A DNA stretch of 64,000 nt from Stutzerimonas stutzeri (GTDB lineage Bacteria; Pseudomonadota; Gammaproteobacteria; Pseudomonadales; Pseudomonadaceae): positions 62,001 to 126,000 of the forward strand of contig NZ_JAMOIH010000002.1 in the NCBI RefSeq assembly GCF_024448955.1, in the 5' to 3' direction. Under the pieces are notes generated by a model. That model worked only from the letters and a program-made list of their open reading frames with translations. It did not search any database and was not told the DNA's origin. Positions 11,306-21,971 of the stretch are shown piece by piece. Numbering within the stretch: the first letter of the stretch is position 1; every line of letters begins with the position of its first letter. A program made the translations under genes and the position numbers.

Positions 11306-12837
11306 CAATGCTCCGGAACGCTGCTGGGTTGCTTGAGGGGCTTTTCGCTCGGTGGCGGCAATGGCTTCTGCTCGACCTCCGGGCCGGCGGTGACGATCAC
11401 GAAGCCGTCCGCGCTCAGGTGCTCGTTCATCGCCACCTTGACGTCTTCGACCGACAGCGCCTGGACCTGTTGCATGAAGTCTACGAGATAGGTCAGCGGC
11501 AGGTCGTAGAAGCCGATGCTGCCCAGCTGGCCAACGATGTCGGCGTTGCTGGCGGTGGACAACGGGAAGCTGCCGGCGACCTCGCGCTTGCTGCGCTCCA
11601 GCTCGGCTTGGGTCGGGCCGTCTTCGAGGAACTGCGCGACCAGTTGCTGCACCAGCTGCAGAGTGCCATCGGCCAGTTCGGCGCGAGTCTGCAGGTTGAT
11701 CATGAAGGGGCCGTTGGTCTGCATGGGGCTAAAACCGGAATAGACGCCGTAGGTCAGGCCACGCTTTTCACGCACTTCCTCCATCAGCCGGGTACCGAAG
11801 CCGCCGCCGCCAAGAATCTGGTTGCCCAGATAGAGCGCGGCGTAGTCTGGATGGCCACGGGGAATACCGAGTTGCGCCAGCAGCAAATGGGTCTGGTTTG
11901 ACGGAAAGTCGATGTGCTCGTGCGTGGCTGCAGGAGGCTGCGGCGCGGGCGGTGGCGGCAACGCGGCGCCTTGGGGTAGGGCGGCGGACACCTGTGCGGC
12001 GATCGCCTCGGCCTCTTCGCGGCTCAGGTCGCCGACCAGCGCGATCACCACATTGCCGGCGGTGTAGGCCTTGGCGTGGAAGTCGCGCAGCTGCGCGGCG
12101 TCGATGCCGGGAATGGATTCAGGCGTGCCTTCGCTGGGATGCGCGTAGGGATGGTCCTGGTACAGCTGCTCGAACAGCTCCAGACTGGCCAGCTTGCCGG
12201 GGTTCTGCTTCTGGAATTCGAAGCCGGTCAGGACCTGATTTTTGATGCGTTGCAGCGCATCCTCGGGGAAGGTCGGCTGGCCGACCACCTGGCTGAACAG
12301 TTCCAGCGCTGGCAGGCGTTTGTCTGCGGCGCTCAGGCTGCGCAGGCTGGCGATGGCCATGTCGCGGTAGGAACCGTTGCCGAAGTCGGCACCCAGGTCT
12401 TCGAAGCCTTCGGCAATGGCGGTGACATCCTTGCCCTCGATGCCTTCGTTGAGCATGGCGTTGGTCAGCATCGCCAGGCCGGGCGTGGCGCCGTCCTGGC
12501 TGCTGCCGGCGGCGAAGGTCAGGCGCAGGTCAAACATCGGCAGCTGACGGGCTTCGACGAACAGCACCTTGGCGCCGCCTTCGGTCTGCCAGCTCTGGAT
12601 GTCCAGCTCGCGACGCGGTAATGGCTGGTCGCCCAGTTCGGTAAGCGACTCCAGGCGGGTTTCGTCCTGCGCGGCATTGGCGATGGCCTGGCCGGATTCG
12701 GCGGGTGTCGCGACGTTCTTCGCCGGAGGGATGACCGCGGCGGTATCGCCGGTTTCGCTGTCGCAGGCGGCCAGGCCCAGGGTGCCGAGCAGGATCAGGC
12801 CGAGCAGGCCGCGACGCAATAGGGTGCGATCACTCAT
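11305..12837 (-). CDS. M16 peptidase-like lipoprotein lacking the HxxEH zinc motif
   Basis: 510 aa from MSDRTLLRRGLLG. A lipoprotein signal peptide ends LAAC, so the protein should be lipid-anchored. Two M16 repeats are present, but the position of the zinc motif reads FAAGSSQDGATPGLAML with no HxxEH. This is therefore the non-catalytic partner of a heterodimeric M16 pair. The start overlaps the stop of the catalytic partner by 8 nt. The C-terminal region contains RGLTYGVYSGF typical of the family. Confidence 0.88.
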   Translation of the reverse strand: MSDRTLLRRGLLGLILLGTLGLAACDSETGDTAAVIPPAKNVATPAESGQAIANAAQDETRLESLTELGDQPLPRRELDIQSWQTEGGAKVLFVEARQLPMFDLRLTFAAGSSQDGATPGLAMLTNAMLNEGIEGKDVTAIAEGFEDLGADFGNGSYRDMAIASLRSLSAADKRLPALELFSQVVGQPTFPEDALQRIKNQVLTGFEFQKQNPGKLASLELFEQLYQDHPYAHPSEGTPESIPGIDAAQLRDFHAKAYTAGNVVIALVGDLSREEAEAIAAQVSAALPQGAALPPPPAPQPPAATHEHIDFPSNQTHLLLAQLGIPRGHPDYAALYLGNQILGGGGFGTRLMEEVREKRGLTYGVYSGFSPMQTNGPFMINLQTRAELADGTLQLVQQLVAQFLEDGPTQAELERSKREVAGSFPLSTASNADIVGQLGSIGFYDLPLTYLVDFMQQVQALSVEDVKVAMNEHLSADGFVIVTAGPEVEQKPLPPPSEKPLKQPSSVPEH

Positions 12838-14185
12838 CGCGGGTCTCCTTGGGCAGAACATGGGCCACGCTCAGGCGCGAGCGGGTGAAGTAGGTACGGG
12901 CGGCCTGCTGGATGTCTTCCGGCGTCACCGCCTCCAGGGCGCTGAGTTCCTCGTCCATCAGGCGCCAGGACAGGCCCACGGTTTCCAGCATGCCAATGGT
13001 GGTGGCTTGCTGAGTGATGGAATCGCGCTCGTAGACCAGGCCGGCGATGACCTGGGCGCGAACCCGCTCGAGCTCTTCTGCCGTAGGGGCGGTCTGCTTG
13101 AGCTGTTCGAGCTGCTGCCAAAGACCCGCCTCCACTTCTTCCAGCGTGCGGCCCTTCTGCATGTTGGGCGCGGCGCTGAGGACGAACAGGCTGTCGCCGC
13201 GGGCATGGGCGTTGTACCAGGCCGAGGCGCTGGTCACCAATTCTTCGCCGCGCTCCAGTTGCCTGGGCAGGCGGGCGCTGTAGCCGCCGTCGAGCAACGC
13301 AGTGATCAGGCGCAGCGCATGGATCTGCCGCGGGTTGTCCGTTTCGGTCGCCAGACTGGCCGTGTTGAAGGCCATCATCAGGCTTGGTACCTGGGTGTTG
13401 AGATGCAGTGTAAGGCGGCGCTCACCGGGTTCGTCCAGCTCCAGCGGACGTTTGGCGCTGGGGATCGGGCGCTTTTCGATCGGGCCGAAATAGCGCTCGG
13501 CTAGGGTTCTGACTTCATCAAGCGTCACGTCGCCGACCACCACCAGAGTGGCATTGTTAGGCGCGTACCAGGCCTCGTACCAAGCGCGTAGCTCCTCGAC
13601 AGTCATGCGTTCGAGGTCATCCATCCAGCCGATGGTCGGGGTGTGATAGCCGCTGGCGGGGTAGGCCATGGCTTTGAAACGCTCGTAGGCGAGCGAGCTG
13701 GGCTTGTCGTCGGTGCGCAGCCGGCGTTCTTCCTTGATTACCTCTATCTCGCGGGCAAATTCGTCGGCCGGCAGCTTGAGGCTGGCCAGGCGGTCGGCTT
13801 CCAACTCGAAGGCCACCGCCAGGCGATCGCGCGCAAGCACCTGATAATAGGCGGTGTAGTCATCGCTGGTGAAAGCGTTCTCCTCGGCGCCGAGCTCGCG
13901 CAGGATGCGTGACGCCTCGCCAGCGCCAAGCTTGCGGCTGCCCTTGAACATCATGTGTTCCAGCGCATGGGAAAGACCGGTCTGCCCGGGCGATTCGTAG
14001 CTGGAGCCGACCTTGTACCAGAGCTGGGATACCACGACAGGTGCGCGGTGGTCCTCGCGGACGATCACCTTGAGACCGTTGTTTAGAAAGAATTCGTGGG
14101 TTGGCTGAGTGTCGGCTGCGGTGACCAGCGGCAAGTACAGAGCGGCAAGTAGCAGAGCAGCGGCGCGTCGTAGCATCAGAGACAT
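12830..14185 (-). CDS. M16 family zinc metallopeptidase (catalytic subunit)
   Basis: 451 aa from MSLMLRRAAALLL. A signal peptide cleaves about residue 23. The inverted zinc motif HALEH (73-77) and downstream Glu in the ADRLASL region mark an active pitrilysin-type peptidase. Probably periplasmic, working with the lipoprotein encoded downstream. Residues upstream of the chosen start look non-coding because they enter the ftsY control region. First gene of the M16-M16-rsmD-yheT operon. Confidence 0.9.
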   Translation of the reverse strand: MSLMLRRAAALLLAALYLPLVTAADTQPTHEFFLNNGLKVIVREDHRAPVVVSQLWYKVGSSYESPGQTGLSHALEHMMFKGSRKLGAGEASRILRELGAEENAFTSDDYTAYYQVLARDRLAVAFELEADRLASLKLPADEFAREIEVIKEERRLRTDDKPSSLAYERFKAMAYPASGYHTPTIGWMDDLERMTVEELRAWYEAWYAPNNATLVVVGDVTLDEVRTLAERYFGPIEKRPIPSAKRPLELDEPGERRLTLHLNTQVPSLMMAFNTASLATETDNPRQIHALRLITALLDGGYSARLPRQLERGEELVTSASAWYNAHARGDSLFVLSAAPNMQKGRTLEEVEAGLWQQLEQLKQTAPTAEELERVRAQVIAGLVYERDSITQQATTIGMLETVGLSWRLMDEELSALEAVTPEDIQQAARTYFTRSRLSVAHVLPKETRDE

Positions 14186-14422
14186 AGTGAAGACTCGTTC
14201 AGAAATGAATCCCGCCGTAATGGTGCTGGCAGGCGGAAACACGCGGGGCATGGTACTGGGGCGTTGTGGTCGGAGGCAAAGTGTCAGGGGATTCGAACTG
14301 CGCAGCGATGTTCCAGGTCCGATGGCCACGCTTAGCGCAGTCGGTTGCGCGGTGCTAGGATAGCCCCCGTCTGGCCGGTGGCGTGGCCGCCGGCGTTTCG
14401 CCCTCTTGAGAAAATCTTCTCC
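14186..14422. promoter_or_regulatory. Divergent control region between the M16 operon and ftsY
   Basis: 237 bp with no credible ORF of its own. It must hold the promoters of both divergent units. I could not pick a clear -35/-10 pair with confidence. Confidence 0.4.
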
Positions 14423-15730
14423 ATGTTTGGTTCCAACGACGATAAGAAGGCGCCGGCCGAGGCCGGCGAGAAGAAAGGCCTGTTCGGCTGGTTGCGCAAG
14501 AAGCCGCAGACCCCGGCAGCCGAACCGCCGCCATCCGAGCCGCTGGAAGACAGCCAGCCGTTCGCCGATGAGCCCGATGAGCAGGCCAAAGAGCAGCTGG
14601 TCGAGGCTGAGCAGCCCGAGTCCATCGCCGAGGCGCAGATCGAAGCGCCAGCCGCGCCTCAGCCCGAACCCGAGCCGGTAGCGCAACTCGACGAACCCCT
14701 GGAGGTGCCGGAAGCCCCGGCGCTCGCTGAAATCGCCGTCGAGCCAGCACCGGTTCCCGTTGCGGAAGAAGTACCGGCCAAGCTGGGTTTCTTCGCTCGC
14801 CTCAAGCAGGGCCTGTCCAAAACCAGCGCCAGCATTGGCGAAGGCATGGCCAGCCTGTTCTTAGGCAAGAAGGCCATCGACGACGACCTGCTGGATGAGC
14901 TGGAAACCCGCCTGCTGACCGCCGATGTTGGCGTCGAGGCCACCACGGCGATCATGCAAAACCTTTCCCGCCGCGTCTCGCGCAAGGAACTGGCCGACAG
15001 CGGCGCGCTATACAAGGCGCTGCAGGAGGAGTTGGCCGGCCTGCTCAAACCGGTCGAGCAGCCGCTGCGGATCGAGCCCGGCAAGCAGCCGTTCGTGATC
15101 CTGGTGGTCGGCGTCAACGGCGTCGGCAAGACCACCACCATCGGCAAGCTGGCCAAGAAGCTGCAGCTCGAAGGCAAGAAGGTCATGCTCGCCGCCGGCG
15201 ATACCTTCCGCGCCGCCGCCGTGGAGCAGCTGCAGGTCTGGGGCGAGCGCAACAACATCGCGGTGATCGCCCAGCACACCGGCGCCGACTCCGCCTCGGT
15301 GATCTTCGATGCCGTGCAGGCCGCCAAGGCGCGTGGCGTCGACGTGCTGATCGCCGACACCGCGGGCCGTCTGCACACCAAGGACAACCTGATGGAGGAG
15401 CTGAAGAAGGTCCGCCGGGTCATGGGCAAGCTCGACGAGACGGCCCCGCACGAAGTGCTGCTGGTGCTCGACGCCGGCACCGGCCAGAACGCCATCAACC
15501 AGACCAAGCAGTTCAACCAGGCGGTGGAGCTCACCGGGCTGGTGCTGACCAAGCTCGACGGCACCGCAAAGGGCGGGGTGATCTTCGCCCTGGCCAAGCA
15601 GTTCGGCACGCCGATCCGCTACATCGGAGTAGGCGAGGGCATCGACGACCTGCGCGACTTCGAGGCCGACGCCTTCGTCAGCGCGCTGTTCGCCGAGAAA
15701 GGAACGAGCGCAGGTAATCCCCCGTCATGA
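14423..15730 (+). CDS. ftsY: Signal recognition particle receptor FtsY
   Basis: 435 aa starting at [13 protein letters not shown]. An acidic, Glu/Pro-rich A domain (residues ~1-130) precedes the NG GTPase domain. [15 protein letters not shown] (near 230) is G1, DTAGR is G3 and [10 protein letters not shown] is G4. FtsY docks SRP-bound ribosomes at the membrane. The start is set by family N-termini; an in-frame extension to 14345 has no ribosome site. It overlaps ftsE by 4 nt in the conserved ftsYEX operon. Confidence 0.95.
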   Translation: MFGSNDDKKAPAEAGEKKGLFGWLRKKPQTPAAEPPPSEPLEDSQPFADEPDEQAKEQLVEAEQPESIAEAQIEAPAAPQPEPEPVAQLDEPLEVPEAPALAEIAVEPAPVPVAEEVPAKLGFFARLKQGLSKTSASIGEGMASLFLGKKAIDDDLLDELETRLLTADVGVEATTAIMQNLSRRVSRKELADSGALYKALQEELAGLLKPVEQPLRIEPGKQPFVILVVGVNGVGKTTTIGKLAKKLQLEGKKVMLAAGDTFRAAAVEQLQVWGERNNIAVIAQHTGADSASVIFDAVQAAKARGVDVLIADTAGRLHTKDNLMEELKKVRRVMGKLDETAPHEVLLVLDAGTGQNAINQTKQFNQAVELTGLVLTKLDGTAKGGVIFALAKQFGTPIRYIGVGEGIDDLRDFEADAFVSALFAEKGTSAGNPPS

Positions 15731-16398
15731 TTCGTTTCGATCAGGTCGGCAAGCGCTATCCCAACGGTCACGTCGGGTTGCATGAACTGTCCTTCCAGGT
15801 GCAGCGCGGCGAATTCCTGTTCGTTACCGGCCATTCCGGCGCCGGCAAGAGCACGCTTCTGCGTCTGCTGCTGGCGATGGAACGGCCCACCAGCGGCAAG
15901 TTGCTGCTGGCCGGGCAGGACCTGTCGCGCATCAGCAATGCGCAGATTCCCTTTCTGCGTCGGCAGATCGGTGTGGTGTTCCAGAACCACCAGCTGCTGT
16001 TCGACCGCACTGTGTTCGACAACGCCGCGCTGCCGCTGCAGATCCTCGGCCTTAACAAGCGCGAGATCGGCCAGCGGGTGATGACCGCGCTGGAGCGCGT
16101 CAGCCTCAAAGACAAGGCGCTGCAATATCCCTCGGACCTTTCCACCGGGCAGCAGCAGCGCGTCGGCATCGCCCGCGCCGTGGTGCATCGTCCAGCATTG
16201 CTGCTCGCCGATGAGCCGACCGGCAACCTCGATCCGCGCCTGGCGGCGGAGATCATGGGCGTGTTCGAAGACATCAACCGCCTCGGCACCACCGTGCTGA
16301 TCGCCAGTCACGACCTGGCACTGATTGCCCGCATGCGCCATCGCATGCTCACCCTGCAGCGTGGCCGTTTGATCGGCGATGGGGAGGCTGCTCGATGA
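15727..16398 (+). CDS. ftsE: Cell division ATP-binding protein FtsE
   Basis: 223 aa ABC ATPase. Walker A GHSGAGKST, signature LSTGQQQRVGIARA and Walker B LLLADEPTGNLD are all intact. With FtsX it forms the complex that couples cytokinesis to periplasmic murein hydrolase activation. The start overlaps the ftsY stop by 4 nt (ATGA) and the gene overlaps ftsX by 4 nt. Confidence 0.95.
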   Translation: MIRFDQVGKRYPNGHVGLHELSFQVQRGEFLFVTGHSGAGKSTLLRLLLAMERPTSGKLLLAGQDLSRISNAQIPFLRRQIGVVFQNHQLLFDRTVFDNAALPLQILGLNKREIGQRVMTALERVSLKDKALQYPSDLSTGQQQRVGIARAVVHRPALLLADEPTGNLDPRLAAEIMGVFEDINRLGTTVLIASHDLALIARMRHRMLTLQRGRLIGDGEAAR

Positions 16399-17405
16399 GC
16401 GCACCCGAAAACAATCCGAACCCGGCCGAACGCGCTGGCGGCGTGCGGAGCAAGCCCGAGCAGCCCAGAGACGACGAGCCGGATTTCAAAACGCTGTTCC
16501 ACGCCTGGCTGGAAAGCCATCGCGCCAGCATGGTCGATAGCGTCGGGCGGCTGGTCAAGCAACCGATCGGCAGCTTCTTTACCTGTCTGGTCATGGCCGT
16601 CGCGCTGAGCCTGCCCATGGGGTTGGCGCTGCTGCTGGATAACGTCGAGCGGCTCGGTGGGTCCTGGCAACGCGCGGCGCAGATTTCGTTGTTCATGCAG
16701 CTGAACGTGGACATGGAGCAGGGGAGCGCACTGCGCGAAGAGATTCTGACGATGCCGGACGTCTCGGAAGCCAGCTGGATCAGCCGTGAGCAGGCGCTGG
16801 AGGAGTTCCAGCAGCTTTCGGGGCTTGGCGAGGCGCTACGCGAACTGCCGGAAAATCCGCTGCCCGGCGTGATACTGGTGACGCCCAGCGAGATCGATCG
16901 TGACAATCTCGAAGCGCTGCGTCAGCGTCTGGCGGAATTGCCCGGAGTGGAGCAGGCGCAGCTGGACCTGCTTTGGGTCGAGCGCCTGACGGCCATTCTG
17001 AAGCTGGGCGACCGCTTCGTCTTCGGCCTAACGTTGCTGCTGATCGCCACCCTGCTGCTGGTGATCGGCAACACCATTCGCCTGCATATCGAAAATCGCC
17101 GCACCGAGATCGAAGTGGTCAAGCTGGTCGGCGGGACCGACGGTTATGTACGGCGCCCGTTCCTTTACATGGGCGCCTTGTACGGATTGGGCGCCGGGCT
17201 GATCGCCTGGCTGCTGCTGGCTTACGGACTGGGCTGGTTGAACGAGGCGGTTGTGGGGCTGGCCGGCCTGTATGGCAGTGATTTCGGCCTGGCTGGCGTG
17301 CCGGTCGAAGATGGCCTGTCGCTGGTACTCGGCGCCTTGCTGCTGGGTTACATCGGTGCCTGGCTGGCGGTGGCGAGGCATTTGAGCGAACTTGCGCCGC
17401 GTTGA
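16395..17405 (+). CDS. ftsX: Cell division permease-like protein FtsX
   Basis: 336 aa. A Pro/Glu-rich cytosolic N-terminus is followed by TM1 at about residues 55-78, a periplasmic domain, and three further TM segments (about 218-240, 263-285, 305-328). The topology and length are those of FtsX, the membrane partner of FtsE. Translationally coupled to ftsE by a 4-nt overlap. Confidence 0.94.
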   Translation: MSAPENNPNPAERAGGVRSKPEQPRDDEPDFKTLFHAWLESHRASMVDSVGRLVKQPIGSFFTCLVMAVALSLPMGLALLLDNVERLGGSWQRAAQISLFMQLNVDMEQGSALREEILTMPDVSEASWISREQALEEFQQLSGLGEALRELPENPLPGVILVTPSEIDRDNLEALRQRLAELPGVEQAQLDLLWVERLTAILKLGDRFVFGLTLLLIATLLLVIGNTIRLHIENRRTEIEVVKLVGGTDGYVRRPFLYMGALYGLGAGLIAWLLLAYGLGWLNEAVVGLAGLYGSDFGLAGVPVEDGLSLVLGALLLGYIGAWLAVARHLSELAPR

Positions 17406-17443
17406 TAACTTCTTGATTCATAAGGTTTTTGTAGAGCTGTAAG

Positions 17444-17471
17444 GGAACTTTTCCATAGGCTTGCAGTCTGA
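17444..17471 (+). promoter_or_regulatory. Sigma-E (AlgU/RpoE) promoter of rpoH
   Basis: GGAACTT (17444-17450), exactly 16 nt, then TCTGA (17467-17471) is a perfect envelope-stress sigma-E promoter. It ends 45 nt before the rpoH start codon. In P. aeruginosa an AlgU-dependent promoter of rpoH is known, so the match agrees with established biology. A weaker housekeeping-like TTGCAG-N17-TAAACT overlaps it. Confidence 0.85.
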
Positions 17472-17516
17472 CCCGGCAGTGCTAAACTGCTGCAGCTTCA
17501 TTATTGGAGGATCTGC

Positions 17517-18371
<855 letters not shown>

Positions 18372-18390
18372 TCGTTCGTGGCTGCTCCCG

Positions 18391-18418
18391 AGGCGCTGCA
18401 ACTGCAGCGCCTTTTTTA
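18391..18418 (+). terminator. rpoH intrinsic terminator
   Basis: A 9-bp perfect GC-rich stem (18391-18399 with 18404-18412), AACT loop, and a run of T residues form a textbook rho-independent terminator 20 nt after the rpoH stop. Confidence 0.92.
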
Positions 18419-18456
18419 TATCTGTCTAACCGGTGCTTGCTTGTCCTTGAAGCGGC

Positions 18457-21012
18457 TCACGGACGAGGTTCGGAGCGTTCCAGGCTATCGGTAACGGCAA
18501 TCAGCAGCTGTGCCGCGCTGATGGGTTTGTGTAGCCAGGTGATGCCGGTATCTGTATCGCTCTGCTCGAACCGGCTGGCCGCCGTTATCACAATAATCGG
18601 AAGATCCTGGGTGTCGGGATTGGCGCGTACCTCGTCGATCAGCTCGCGCCCGCTCCCGTCGGGCAGGTGCCAATCGAGGGTCATTGCTTCATAGCGAACA
18701 CTGGCGAGTTTGCTTCGTGCTGTATGCAGGCTCTGCACACGATCAACCGCATAACCGGCATCCCGCAGCATCAGATGCAGCAGTCGACCGGTATCCGGTT
18801 CGTCTTCGATTACCAGCAGCCTTGGTTGGCCCTGATCCACCGTAGAGGTGGTCGATTCGAGTACCGGCAATTCGCACCAGAAGGTCGTGCCTTGGCCTTG
18901 CTCGGTGTCGAAGCCGACCCGGCCGCCCATACGCTCGATAAACTCTTTGGTAATGGCGAGTCCCAGGCCTGTGCCGCCTTGCTGGCGGCTGTCGGAGGCG
19001 TCGGCCTGGGCGAACTTCTCGAATACACGGTTCTGGAAGCCCGGAGGGATGCCTGGGCCCTGATCCGTGACGTTGATGCGTACCTGGCCGGTTTCGGTCA
19101 GATTGCAGTGCAGAGTTACTTCGCCGCCTTCCGGGGTGTATTTGATCGCGTTCGACAGGAAGTTCGTCAGCACCTGTTGCAGACGCAGCCCATCGACCCA
19201 GACGTTGATCTGAGGGGCATCGCGTAATACGCAGTTCACGCCGAAATGGGTGGCAAAGGCCTGATTGCTGGCCAGGGCCTCTTCCAGCAGCCGGCACAGC
19301 GAGTGCTCGCGCATGTCGAAGGCCATCTTGCCTGCAGTGATCTTTTCCATGTCCAGCAGATCGTTGATCAGATGTCCCAGGCGCAAACTGTTGCGATGAG
19401 CGATCTCCAGCATCTGCTCCATGCCCGGCGGAACGTCGCCCAGGGCGCCGCCGGTCACCAGGCCCAGGGCGCCGCTGATGGAGGTTAGTGGGGTGCGCAG
19501 CTCGTGGCTGACGGTCGAGACGAACTCGTCCTTCATCTGCTCGATGCGTTTGTGTTCGGTCAGGTCCATGCTGGTGCCGCTGATGCGCAGCGGCTGCCCG
19601 TTTCGGTCGCGTTGGATGTAGCCTCGGATCAGGGCCGGAACCAGCTTGCCGCTCTTGTGCTGGAAACGCAGCTCGGTCGTGAAGTGATCGACTGCCGAGA
19701 GCATGGTCTGCGCCAGTTGTTTTTTGGCCGGAAGCAGGTCGTCGGGCGCCATGACCCTTTCCCAGAGCTTCAGATCCGAATGCAGCTCGCCGGGACGATA
19801 GCCGAGCATGTGCCAGGCGCGTGGCGAGGCATAGAAGGTGCCGGCTTCCAGATTCAGATCCCAGAGCCCGTCGTTGCTGCCTTTGAGGGCAAGGCTCAGG
19901 CGCTCTTCGCTGAGCTGAAGGGCGCGTTTGTTCTCGCGGATATGCTCGGTCATCTGCTGGGCCAGCGCCTCGGCCCGGCTGCGTCTAAGCGATAGCGAGG
20001 AGGTGAGGAAGAACAGCAACATACTGAAGCCGAGACCGAGGCCGATCACCAGCCCGTCGTTGCCATGGAAGAAGGCATCGAACTCCGGCAGGCTTTGCAG
20101 GTTCAGGGTCCAGGTTTGCCCATACAGGTCCAGCCGCAGGGTCTGGCTGTATCGTGGGGCTTCGGCACGCGGCTGACTGCGGCTGGCAAAGATGAGCTGT
20201 TCGGCCTGCTCTTGCGGCCCGGCGTAGATGCGCAGGCTGATATTCGGATCGGCCACGCCGAGGATTCCGCGCATCAGGTCGTCCATCCGATAGGGGCTGT
20301 AGACGAACCCGCGCAGTGCCTGCATCCGCTGTTCCGGCGAATCGATGGGGACACCCTGACGGTACACCGGGACATACATCAGTACCCCGGCCTGCACCTC
20401 GCCATGGGTCTCCTGCCGCAGCTTGACCTTGCCGGTGAGGCGCGTCTGCCCGGTTTCGGCGGCTGTCGACATGGCTTGCCAGCGTACCGGTTCGGCAAAC
20501 ATGTCATAGCCGAATGCGGCGAGGTTGCGGTCAGCGAACGGCTCGAGATAAACGATGGGTGTATAAAGCGGGCGCTCGCCAGGCGGATGGATATCGTAGT
20601 CGGCGAAGCCTTCTTCGCGAACGCCCTGGACATGGGCGACGCGCTGCTCCGGCAACACTGCCTTGGCGAAGCCCACGCCCTGGATTCCAGGATAGCGCTT
20701 GGCCAGTTGCAGGCGTTCGTTATATAGGCGCCACTGCTCGCGTGAAACATCGCCGCTGGTGTCGAACAGGGCAGCGGCACCCAGCAGGATCTGCTCATGA
20801 TCGATCAGCCGCTTGCCGATGGCTTCGGTGGTCTTTTCCACCAGAAACTCGAATTGGGTGATGGCTGCGCGCGTTTCGTTGCTGCGCAGGTGTTGCATGA
20901 TGACCAGCTGCACGAGCAGCGTGAATACCAGAACAAGCCAGGCAACGCTGTTGCGCCAGTTGAAGAATTGCCGTACCCCGTCGAGGGTCGTGCTGTGTCC
21001 GGTTGCGCTCAT
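18457..21012 (-). CDS. CHASE-PAS hybrid sensor histidine kinase/response regulator
   Basis: 851 aa. A TM segment at about residues 22-42 precedes a periplasmic CHASE domain (about 75-290, with GVGFAKAV), and a second TM lies at about 325-347. A coiled linker and a PAS domain (about 365-480) follow. The HisKA box VSHELRTPL contains His503; HATPase N and G boxes are NFLSNAIKYTPEG and GTGLGLAI. A C-terminal receiver has phospho-acceptor Asp780 in TLDWHLPDGSG. CHASE domains sense small extracellular ligands; the ligand is unknown. It lies alone on the minus strand between rpoH and mtgA, convergent with rpoH. Confidence 0.9.
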   Translation of the reverse strand: MSATGHSTTLDGVRQFFNWRNSVAWLVLVFTLLVQLVIMQHLRSNETRAAITQFEFLVEKTTEAIGKRLIDHEQILLGAAALFDTSGDVSREQWRLYNERLQLAKRYPGIQGVGFAKAVLPEQRVAHVQGVREEGFADYDIHPPGERPLYTPIVYLEPFADRNLAAFGYDMFAEPVRWQAMSTAAETGQTRLTGKVKLRQETHGEVQAGVLMYVPVYRQGVPIDSPEQRMQALRGFVYSPYRMDDLMRGILGVADPNISLRIYAGPQEQAEQLIFASRSQPRAEAPRYSQTLRLDLYGQTWTLNLQSLPEFDAFFHGNDGLVIGLGLGFSMLLFFLTSSLSLRRSRAEALAQQMTEHIRENKRALQLSEERLSLALKGSNDGLWDLNLEAGTFYASPRAWHMLGYRPGELHSDLKLWERVMAPDDLLPAKKQLAQTMLSAVDHFTTELRFQHKSGKLVPALIRGYIQRDRNGQPLRISGTSMDLTEHKRIEQMKDEFVSTVSHELRTPLTSISGALGLVTGGALGDVPPGMEQMLEIAHRNSLRLGHLINDLLDMEKITAGKMAFDMREHSLCRLLEEALASNQAFATHFGVNCVLRDAPQINVWVDGLRLQQVLTNFLSNAIKYTPEGGEVTLHCNLTETGQVRINVTDQGPGIPPGFQNRVFEKFAQADASDSRQQGGTGLGLAITKEFIERMGGRVGFDTEQGQGTTFWCELPVLESTTSTVDQGQPRLLVIEDEPDTGRLLHLMLRDAGYAVDRVQSLHTARSKLASVRYEAMTLDWHLPDGSGRELIDEVRANPDTQDLPIIVITAASRFEQSDTDTGITWLHKPISAAQLLIAVTDSLERSEPRP

Positions 21013-21186
21013 GCTGTCGCTGCCATGCGTAGGGCGAATCGAGCGAGAGGTTACTGCATGGGGCCATCTACCTGACAGCCTTCCCCTGCATCTCGCAACA
21101 TGTCGGCTGCAGCTTACTCGTTGCGATGGCGCCCTGCCATAACGCTCCGTCAGCCAGCCTTGGCGGTCTTTTCACGACGGCGGATC

Positions 21187-21900
21187 TTAGCGTGCTTCTG
21201 GCTCTTGCAGTCCGTTCAGGTAGTGACTGCCGCCTAACTGGCGAACCTGCTGGCGAATCCAGCCGGCACGCTGGCGGACGTGCGGACCGGGACGGCCGGC
21301 GTCCCACTCGCGCGGGTTGGGCAGCACGGCGGCCAGCTGACTGGCCTGGGCGGCTGAAAGATTCGCAGCGCCAGTCCCGAAATGGTGCTGCGCAGCCGCT
21401 TCGGCGCCGAATATTCCGTTGCCCCATTCGACGCTGTTCAAATAGATCTCCAGGATTCGCTCTTTCGGCCACAGCAGCTCGACCCATCCGGTGAACCAGA
21501 CCTCGAAGCCCTTGCGCACCCAGCTTCGCCCGGACCAGAGAAACAGATTCTTGGCCACCTGCTGACTCAGCGTGCTGGCGCCGCGCAGCGAGCCGCCGCG
21601 CTCGTTATGCGCAAGTGCGGAGCGGATCGCCTCGACATCGAAGCCCCAGTGATCGGCGAATTTCTGGTCCTCGGCGGCGATGACCGCCATCTTCAAATTG
21701 TCCGGCAAAGCAGTCCAGGGCCGCCAGGTGCGCTGCAAGTCGATGCTCTGGCCGCCCTCCCGCCAGGATTCCAGCTTGCGCTCGATCATGAGGGCGGTGA
21801 ACGGCGGCGGAACCCAGCGCAGCACGAGGACCAGCAGCACGGACAGCGCGGCTAGCCAGAGCAGCAGTTTGATGAGTCGGCGCAGCAGGGCTCGGAACAT
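21187..21900 (-). CDS. mtgA: Monofunctional biosynthetic peptidoglycan transglycosylase MtgA
   Basis: 237 aa from MFRALLRRLIKL. One N-terminal TM helix anchors a periplasmic GT51 domain. The catalytic Glu is in AAEDQKFADHWG, with the conserved GASTLSQQVAKNLFL, and KERILEIYLNSVEWG further along. It polymerises lipid II into glycan strands. A longer in-frame start at 22161 would overlap the divergent DUF423 gene and is rejected. Confidence 0.94.
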   Translation of the reverse strand: MFRALLRRLIKLLLWLAALSVLLVLVLRWVPPPFTALMIERKLESWREGGQSIDLQRTWRPWTALPDNLKMAVIAAEDQKFADHWGFDVEAIRSALAHNERGGSLRGASTLSQQVAKNLFLWSGRSWVRKGFEVWFTGWVELLWPKERILEIYLNSVEWGNGIFGAEAAAQHHFGTGAANLSAAQASQLAAVLPNPREWDAGRPGPHVRQRAGWIRQQVRQLGGSHYLNGLQEPEAR

Positions 21901-21971
21901 GTGGACATAGTCGCAACCAGAGGGAACGGGCATTATAGCGACCGCCATACACCCTGACCGGAAGCTGCCGA

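Noticed and set aside
16922-17421. Antisense frames across ftsX
   Set aside because: They overlap a complete FtsX with four TM segments and show no features of their own.
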